Assembly: GCF_032854445.1 (NCBI RefSeq)
Contig: NC_088299.1
Coordinates: 10,099,608-10,163,607, forward strand
From: Liolophura sinensis
Taxonomy: Eukaryota > Mollusca > Polyplacophora > Chitonida > Chitonidae
DNA: 64,000 nucleotides
Direction of reading: 5' to 3'
The first letter of the stretch is position 1. Each line of letters begins with the position of its first letter. The position numbers and the translations under genes were made by a program. Shown here in pieces: positions 59,216 to 64,000 of the stretch. Below the pieces are notes generated by a model. That model had not been told where the DNA came from. It was given only the letters and a program-made list of their open reading frames with translations, and searched no databases.

Positions 59216-59282
59216 TTTATAGAAAAGGTTTCAACTCCTTACCCTTCTATAACTCAATTCTTATTACTATCCTTCTGAAAAA

Positions 59283-59346
59283 CTGGACAACACAGAATTG
59301 TTGGATCAGCGAGATATATTTCTTTATAGCAGTCAGTTTTAATCTG
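59283..59346. repeat. 64-bp internal LTR duplication, outer copy (5' LTR)
   Basis: Same block as 59554-59617. It is flanked in the minus sense by GTAAAAACAG-type sequence and TTTTTCAGAAGG. Confidence 0.95.
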
Positions 59347-59485
59347 TTTTTACAATTCAAAATTCTATACAGTTATACATCACACCACAGAGCAATAAGC
59401 CTGCATATCAAAAACAAGGTTACGTACAGTTGTACTAATACATACATAAAATCAAGTGAAACCAATTATTATTAATTTCCAGTCT

Positions 59486-59833
59486 TCAAGAATATAAAAA
59501 ACACATTGCGACAGTACATACGTGTAGCATCATATTCAAGATAAATTGCTTACCTGGACAACACAGAATTGTTGGATCAGCGAGATATATTTCTTTATAG
59601 CAGTCAGTTTTAATCTGACGTACTGTTTCGACTTCGGGTTTATATCTACTGTCCAACAATGCATTGCAGTCCAGGTGGTCTAGGTTGAGCTGGTTGACAA
59701 CTACAGGTAGTTCCTCTCGTGTAACCAGAACCGGTCCTACTAGATGCGAGTGCCAGGTGTACTCCGTAGGTGGTTCACACATGAATAGGCCTGTCTGCAG
59801 CTGCCAGCCGACCAAGCTGTTACCCTTGCGCAA
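59486..59833 (-). CDS. LTR-internal ORF, 5' LTR copy, unknown product
   Basis: An open stretch of 115 codons that begins without an ATG (first codon TTG; first internal Met in FMCEPP). It reads LVGWQLQTGLFMCEPPTEY and later VVVNQLNLDHLDCNALLDSR, with LCCPG just before a strong donor (CCAG then GTAAGC at 59553-59548). The coding-like part could therefore be an exon ending at 59554. Cys and Trp content looks extracellular. No family was recognised; it may be a displaced envelope segment. It is identical in the other LTR. Confidence 0.4.
   Translation of the reverse strand: MRKGNSLVGWQLQTGLFMCEPPTEYTWHSHLVGPVLVTREELPVVVNQLNLDHLDCNALLDSRYKPEVETVRQIKTDCYKEIYLADPTILCCPGKQFILNMMLHVCTVAMCFLYS
59554..59617. 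repeat. 64-bp internal LTR duplication, inner copy (5' LTR)
   Basis: Inner copy within the 5' LTR ORF, ending at the GTAAGC donor. Confidence 0.95.
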
Positions 59834-60071
59834 TAATTAAGCGTCATACTGAGCAATGTAAACAATAGTGTCAGATGCCATAACTTGATTGAATATATCA
59901 ACTCTACAAATGGACAAAGATATAGATAAAAGAGACAAGAAGGTTATTTAATATAATTCATAATACTAAGTTAAGCTATATGTACACGATATTATAAAAA
60001 CAAAAGAAAACAGTTACTTTATCCATCTGTGCTGTTTATACTTTATAGAAGGATCAATACCATCCTTAATA

Positions 60072-60075
60072 GTAT
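60072..60075. repeat. Target-site duplication, right (GTAT)
   Basis: GTAT directly abuts the outer end of the 5' LTR. Confidence 0.85.
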
Positions 60076-60458
60076 CACATCATAAGACTCTCAATGAAAG
60101 CTTATACGATGTACATCATATCATACCTGTGCGTCTTAATGTAATTAACAACCAGTTTCTCTGTGGAAAAATGACGCTGAAAACTAAATAAATAAATGAG
60201 TAAATGCATGTGTTATGTGTATTGGTAGAGTCAAAGATTACCGTTGTATTATGGGGATTATCTTTTTGGAATATCGTGGACCTAGGCCTTTTAATCCAAT
60301 CTTTATTTTGTTGAATGGTGCATAGAATGATAGACGAGTTACTAAGGATGTTTAATTTATCGTCACAAGTATAAACACTTAAAGGGTAAGCGATGATGAT
60401 ATCAGGTAGTGAAGGAAAATTTTGCTGGTGTGGTGTAGTGTAGTGTATTGCTTATCCC

Positions 60459-60656
60459 CTGTGTGTGGACCCACCACAATATACCGCGTGTGTGAACCCA
60501 CCACAATATCCAGCGTCTATGGACCCATGCACCACTATATCCCGCGTGTGTGGATCCACCACTATATTCTGTGTGTGTGGACCCACCACTATATCCCGCG
60601 TGTGTGCATGGACCCACCGCTATATCCAACATTTGTGGACCCACTACTATATATAT
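60459..60656. repeat. Tandem array, about 27 bp x 7
   Basis: The unit is CCCGCGTGTGTGGACCCACC plus ACTATAT, with small insertions (CATG) in some copies. Confidence 0.9.
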
Positions 60657-60737
60657 GGACTGTACAGTATATTACTCCTTGGTCCGTGATTTACACGGCC
60701 GGCCAGACCGTCATCGTATAAATAAACAATTTGCTGC

Positions 60738-60842
60738 CTTCCTATGTGGGAAGATTTATACCCACCATAATGCTGGCCGCCGTCGTATAAGTGAAATATT
60801 CTTGAGTACGGCGTAAAACAGCAATCAATCATATAAATAAAC
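60738..60842 (+). mobile_element. SINE family 1 fragment
   Basis: CCTATGTGGGAAGATTTATA joins CCCACCATAATGCTGGCCGC (the middle is deleted), then the near-consensus 3' end with TAAATAAACA. Confidence 0.87.
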
Positions 60843-60920
60843 AATTTATTAGGGTCAGTGTCAGGGGCGTTGAACAACAATCAGATAAATAAATAAATCA
60901 ACGTCTTGGAAATGTTGTGA

Positions 60921-61168
60921 GGGGACCTCCTTAGCGTAGTGGTTAGCGTGCCAGCATAAGGACCCATGCAGGAGCCTGTGGCCGATATGGTCGTTGTGAG
61001 TTCAAACCCACCTCCTGATGGCTTCCCCTCAGGCCGCACGTCTGCAAAGAACCTGCGGATGACCGTGGGATCCCTCCGAGCTCTGCCCGGTTTCCTCCCA
61101 CCATAACGCTGGCCGCCGTCGTATAAGTGAAATTGTACCGTGTAAAACACAAATTAAGTGAATAAGTA
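60921..61168 (+). mobile_element. SINE family 1, full length, diverged
   Basis: The head GGGGACCTCCTTAGCGTAGT with GGTTAGCGTGCC (box A) and GTGAGTTCAAACCCACC (box B), body, and CGTCGTATAAGTGAAATTGT with a shortened end. Confidence 0.9.
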
Positions 61169-61857
61169 AAACCCCGTGACTTAAAGCCGCAGCCAAAACA
61201 GCTAACTTCGACCACGTGTCGACCTTAATAGGTGATGGGTCGATCGGTGGTGTCTAGAGCAAAGCTAGAGGTCAACACGACATGGAGGGATTAGGGAATA
61301 ATGAATAAATATGCCTCTTCATCACGCCAGTGTAAATTGTGCACTTGTTCCAAAATTTACTTTTTACCACAGTTTGTAGTTTGGTTCAGCATCAACACGG
61401 GAACATGCATTCTTCAGGCTACTAGGCCTACACGGATTTGGGTGGTTTTTTGGTCTTGCAGAAAAAGATCAATATTTAAAGAATTCTCAATAAATTATTC
61501 ATTTGTGTATTTTTGCTTGCAAATTCAAAAGTTTACGCTAACTCGATAGGCCCTAATTAAAGCCGAGCAGACTGACTTCCGTTTCGGTTTGATACATGCA
61601 TACCGAATTAAGTAATGCAAGGAAACTTGGTTGGCTTGGTATATAAAAAAAAAACAAACAAGTAAATCCACACTGACACGTCTCATTCATCTACCAATTA
61701 AGTTATTCTTGCCGCAGCAGATCTGTGCGAGGTCAATAGCTTGAATCCAGCTCTCGCTACGTTATCGTACCTAGTGTTCAGCTACATGTAGTTCAGATAC
61801 GGGAACAGCAACACAGTAATTAAAATATCCTGCCTGAAATGTAGCCTACTACATAAA
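61169..61857. other. Intergenic, nothing recognised
   Basis: AT-rich sequence without a supported gene. Confidence 0.5.
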
Positions 61858-62012
61858 ATGTATTTATTTATTTATTTTATTTGATTGGTGTTTTACGCCG
61901 TAATCAAGAATATTTCACTTATATGACGGCGGCCAACATTATGGTGTGAGGAAACCGAGCAGAGCCCGGGGGAAACCCGTGATCATCCGCAGGTTGCTGC
62001 AAGACTTCAGGC
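61858..62012 (-). mobile_element. SINE family 1, 3' part
   Basis: TTTATTTGATTGGTGTTTTA, CGCCGTAATCAAGAATATTT, GGTGTGAGGAAACCGAGCAG, GATCATCCGCAGGTTGCTGC. The head is missing. Confidence 0.9.
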
Positions 62013-62820
62013 CTTTAAATTGCTATTTTGATATCACTACCGTTGCACCCATGATTCTGAAATTTTCAGGGTCATCGTTTTTTCGGGCCTACACATCTTT
62101 CTTTAATCAAGCGGTGTCCACATTACAGAGCCTATACTAGCGCAGTATGAACTTTGCTGACAGGAAGATAGACTCCCCCGACTTAGGCGTGTAACCGTCT
62201 GAGCAAAAAAGTGCATATAGGTCTAAACGTTGTTTCGTTTTTGAATCCGAGCATGGGAGATAACACATGGGAGATAACTCTATCGGCAAGAGACGGTCAG
62301 CCAATGACCAAGGAAACTCCTTGGCAAAGCTGTGCGAAGTGTTTGTCACTCAAGCGGTTGACTGTTGGAAATGATTTGTTGTACTGTTCAGTTTTGTCTT
62401 GAATAAAGACATGGTGCTGATGCTGTAAGTCAATGACTTACAAAGTATCACTTCAATCGACAAACAAGAAACTGTACAAGAGAATCTGTTGCAACTACAA
62501 CAACATACGTTACGTACCTTAGTCCACTCTTTTCCCCAGTTTGTTTGAGTTTGGATTGGTGTCATAGGCCAAGTGGGAGATAAAGATGGAAGACACAAGG
62601 TGAGTTTACAACCATGAGCAGATAAATAAATAAGGACACTTAGTAATCACTCTATTTAGAATTATATTTAGGCATGTTGGTACCGGTAAGTAATTCCCGA
62701 AAATCAGAAGCAAGAAATATTGGTACGGTACGGTACCGGTAAGTTTAAAAAAAAAAAAAAAAAAAAAAAAATGTATTTATAGGATACGTATACATGGAAA
62801 GTAAACTTGATAAAGGGTAC
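62013..62820. other. Intergenic with poly(A) run
   Basis: A pure A run (62746-62770) follows two copies of a GGTACCGGTAAG motif (about 62680 and 62730). A possible minus-strand exon end (AAG then GTACGT at about 62518) has no recognisable protein and is not called. Confidence 0.45.
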
Positions 62821-62821
62821 T

Positions 62822-63066
62822 CACAGTGATGAGCATGAAAGGGATAGTGCAACGACTGGTTGACCCGTATCAGTATAATGGCTCGGGCGCTTGGCTTGGC
62901 TTGCCTTCAGTAAAACGTCTCAGTAAAGCAACACTAGATAAAAGAGCGGTGGAAATCCGTCCTGCAACAAGGAGGCACATTACATACACCCTAAGGATTC
63001 CTTCATCGTCATATGACTGAAAAATTGTTAAGTGCGACGTTAAACCCCAAGCACTCACTCACTCAC
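62822..63066 (+). mobile_element. SINE family 2, 5'-truncated
   Basis: ACGACTGGTTGACCCGTATC, TTGCCTTCAGTAAAACGTCT, GGAAATCCGTCCTGCAACAA, TCATATGACTGAAAAATTGT and GACGTTAAACCCCAAGCACT with a (CACT)n tail. It is opposite in orientation to the copy at 49565. Confidence 0.82.
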
Positions 63067-63595
63067 ACTAACGTAGTTACTGCACTTTCATGTTCAGTTA
63101 CGTAAAATTACATCTGAACTCACAGACACGAGGTTCAAACCCGGCCCTGGACAGAGAATTTATAGAGTCCCTCACTGTTCTTGATGCCTTTGGTTTTAGC
63201 AAGCAGTCAACAACGCTAGAGGTGAAAAACTCTTGATTATGGAGTCAAACAAAAATTAATCAATTACGGTAAATGAATTAAATTAATCAATTCCTAGAAA
63301 TTCCTGTCAGTACAGTAGTGACTGTCTCCAAAAACTTATTTGCAACAACACAGGAATAAAAACAGCACGGATCATCAGGGGTCTGTTCCATTCGCTCCCG
63401 GTGGCCACTGGAGGAGGTAGTGGCCACTGACGTACCATTCCATTGGCCACTGGAGGAGACCACAGGCGCCATTCACGTGTATTGTAGCATCTTAACTCAC
63501 GCAACTAGACGCGACTTCCAGAACATTGAGACGTCACTGTGTCCTGTGGTGACCAATGAATCTGCCATCAGTTGAATGGAACACACCCCTGGGGA
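63067..63595. other. Intergenic, nothing recognised
   Basis: Open frames on the minus strand at 63287-63504 reflect internal duplication of a GGCCACTGGAGGAG motif (about 63403 and 63444). No gene was recognised. Confidence 0.5.
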
Positions 63596-63649
63596 TAGCT
63601 CTATGGGGCTATGTTTATGTAGAAACGTAAACATAGCTCCATAGAGCTA
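63596..63649. repeat. Near-perfect 24-bp stem hairpin
   Basis: TAGCTCTATGGGGCTATGTT plus TATG pairs with CGTAAACATAGCTCCATAGA plus GCTA around a 6-nt loop (TAGAAA); two positions are not Watson-Crick. CCTGGGGA flanks both sides. Confidence 0.9.
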
Positions 63650-63747
63650 CCCTGGGGATATCATGCATACCTTTAGGAGAGGCACGTTACCATTTCTAAT
63701 CAATAACTTGCATATTATTATTGAAGTAACTGTTATCTGTATTTGTG

Positions 63748-64000
63748 GGAGCCTCAAGTGGCCGAGGAACGTGGTTAGCACGCTAGGGCAGGGCAATGAA
63801 CCAGGAGCCTCTCACCAATGCGGTGGCCATAATTTCAAGTCCAGCTCATGCTGGCTTCCATGTTGAGAAGATCCCCCAGCAAGCTGCAGATGGCTGTGAG
63901 TTTCCCCCTGGCCTGTGCTCGGTTTCCCCCACCATATTGCCGGTGGGTGTGGCATAAGTGAAATATTCTTGAGTACGATGATAATTTTGATAAATAAAAA
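63748..64000 (+). mobile_element. SINE family 1, full length, at window edge
   Basis: GGGAGCCTCAAGTGGCCGAG head, CACCAATGCGGTGGCCATAA, box B region TTTCAAGTCCAGCTC, full body, and AAGTGAAATATTCTTGAGTA with a TAAATAAAAA end. Confidence 0.9.

Larger units (their letters stand above)
51762..60071 (-). mobile_element. Complete young Ty3/gypsy LTR retrotransposon with env-like ORF
   Basis: Two direct 854-bp LTRs (59218-60071 is the 5' LTR and 51762-52615 the 3' LTR, since the element reads on the minus strand) enclose gag, pol and an env-like ORF. GTAT flanks both ends (51758-51761, 60072-60075), a 4-bp target-site duplication as usual for Ty3/gypsy integrases. I find only two LTR differences (a G/A near 51813 and an A/C near 51960), so the insertion is recent. 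LTR ends are TAT...ATA rather than TG...CA. The RT-RH-IN gene order defines Ty3/gypsy. A chromodomain-like C-terminus and an env-like ORF occur together. gag and pol show no internal break apart from the UAG between them. Confidence 0.96.
59218..60071 (-). repeat. 5' LTR
   Basis: 854 bp, beginning on the minus strand TATTAAGGATGGTATTGATC. A TATA-like CTATAAAGTATAAAC lies about 25-40 bp inside that end. It contains the unexplained 115-codon ORF and the 64-bp duplication. Confidence 0.96.

Noticed and set aside
62350..62598. Minus-strand first exon ending at a GTACGT donor
   Set aside because: The peptide has no recognisable similarity and no partner exon was found in the window.

Overview
This is an AT-rich, intron-rich, repeat-rich animal nuclear sequence. 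The two host genes are spliced and most of the rest is intron, intergenic DNA and repeats. tRNA-derived SINEs with box A/box B heads and (TAAA)n/(CAAA)n tails, together with an env-bearing Ty3/gypsy element, suggest a lophotrochozoan, most likely a marine mollusc. That assignment is an inference from repeat style and protein divergence, not a proof.

Left part (1-8.9 kb, minus strand): the 5' part of a Tbx20-type T-box transcription factor gene. Three coding exons are readable (8614-8719, 6679-6934, 160-433) and their splice phases agree. The rest of the T-box and the C-terminus lie off the left edge. A TATA-like box (8892-8898) and a start ATG (8731-8733) fit a promoter, but the ATG is one base out of frame with the conserved N-terminal peptide.

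Middle (9-40.8 kb): no convincing protein gene. It holds SINE copies, other dispersed repeats, a 153-bp fold-back element (35103-35255) and many tandem arrays. These include a 23-bp array with a seven-monomer higher-order period (15541-15890), a 28-bp array, an ATCC-type pyrimidine satellite, and a 16-bp TAATAAAG array.

40.8-51.6 kb (plus strand): a complete eight-exon gene for a TMEM55/PIP4P-type lysosomal membrane protein (predicted 241 aa). Every junction is in phase, but the exon 5 acceptor reads GG instead of AG, and the Arg of the proposed CX5R phosphatase motif is Lys.

51.76-60.07 kb (minus strand): a complete, very young Ty3/gypsy LTR retrotransposon, flanked by a 4-bp GTAT duplication. 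Its two 854-bp LTRs differ at only two positions that I can see. It has intact gag, an intact pol (PR-RT-RNaseH-IN-GPY/F-chromodomain-like) joined to gag in the same frame across a single UAG codon, a shortened env-like ORF, and an unexplained 115-codon ORF inside each LTR. It sits about 0.2 kb past the predicted end of the PIP4P transcript, in the opposite orientation.

60.1-64 kb: more SINEs of two families, a 27-bp array and a 24-bp perfect-type hairpin; no gene was recognised.
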